Part shown: positions 6,741 through 6,757 of the stretch, in pieces
Numbering within the stretch: position 1 is the first letter of the stretch
Layout: each line of letters begins with the position of its first letter
Assembly: GCA_034437275.1 (NCBI GenBank)
Contig: DAOTUD010000101.1
Location: 1 to 6,757 of the forward strand
Source of the DNA: TC-15 sp034437275
Lineage (GTDB): Bacteria; Chloroflexota; Anaerolineae; Aggregatilineales; Aggregatilineaceae
Direction: 5' to 3'
DNA: 6,757 nt
The notes under the pieces: model-generated
What the model saw: the letters and a program-made list of their open reading frames with translations, nothing else
What the model was told of the DNA's origin: nothing
Database searches by the model: none
Made by a program: the position numbers and the translations under genes

Positions 6741-6757
6741 CGCGCGCTGTGACTCCC

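Overview
The window looks like a chromosomal piece of a high-GC bacterium; the coding regions read by eye as roughly 65% GC. Both complete glycoside phosphorylases resemble sequences I associate with Chloroflexota (Anaerolineae-like). That assignment is inference from remembered family resemblance and composition, not from a marker gene. The theme is intracellular use of beta-linked glucose oligosaccharides.

Layout. Positions 1-261 are AT-rich (about 37% GC by hand count over 1-240) and hold no recognisable gene. At about 262-270 the composition switches abruptly and the sequence becomes the C-terminal half of a glycoside hydrolase family 8 (GH8) protein, ending at 840, with its N-terminal half and start missing. 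A strong intrinsic terminator (852-899) closes that unit. A cellobiose phosphorylase gene (GH94, 938-3382, + strand) follows with a good ribosome binding site. A symmetrical hairpin at 3404-3436, with an A-run before and a T-run after, lies between its stop and the stop of the convergent gene. On the - strand are a second, divergent GH94 phosphorylase (4294-6579) and, downstream of it after 93 bases, a six-segment VTT/DedA-like membrane protein (3466-4200). The right end (6583-6757) is non-coding, with a candidate promoter and a GC-rich dispersed-repeat-like sequence.

How the genes fit together. GH8 enzymes cut beta-1,4-glucans or xylans, and cellobiose phosphorylase converts cellobiose plus phosphate to glucose 1-phosphate plus glucose, so the left half reads as a cellulose- or oligosaccharide-utilisation locus whose hydrolase is broken or mis-joined here. 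The second phosphorylase belongs to a different GH94 branch and its substrate cannot be read from sequence alone. The membrane protein has no evident link to sugar use. No transporter or regulator is visible.

Most worth checking: the composition break that beheads the GH8 gene; a stretch of the second phosphorylase that is 41 residues shorter than the same stretch in the first; and a short bipartite motif shared by the leaders of both - strand genes. I found no convincing sign of a wholly new system.
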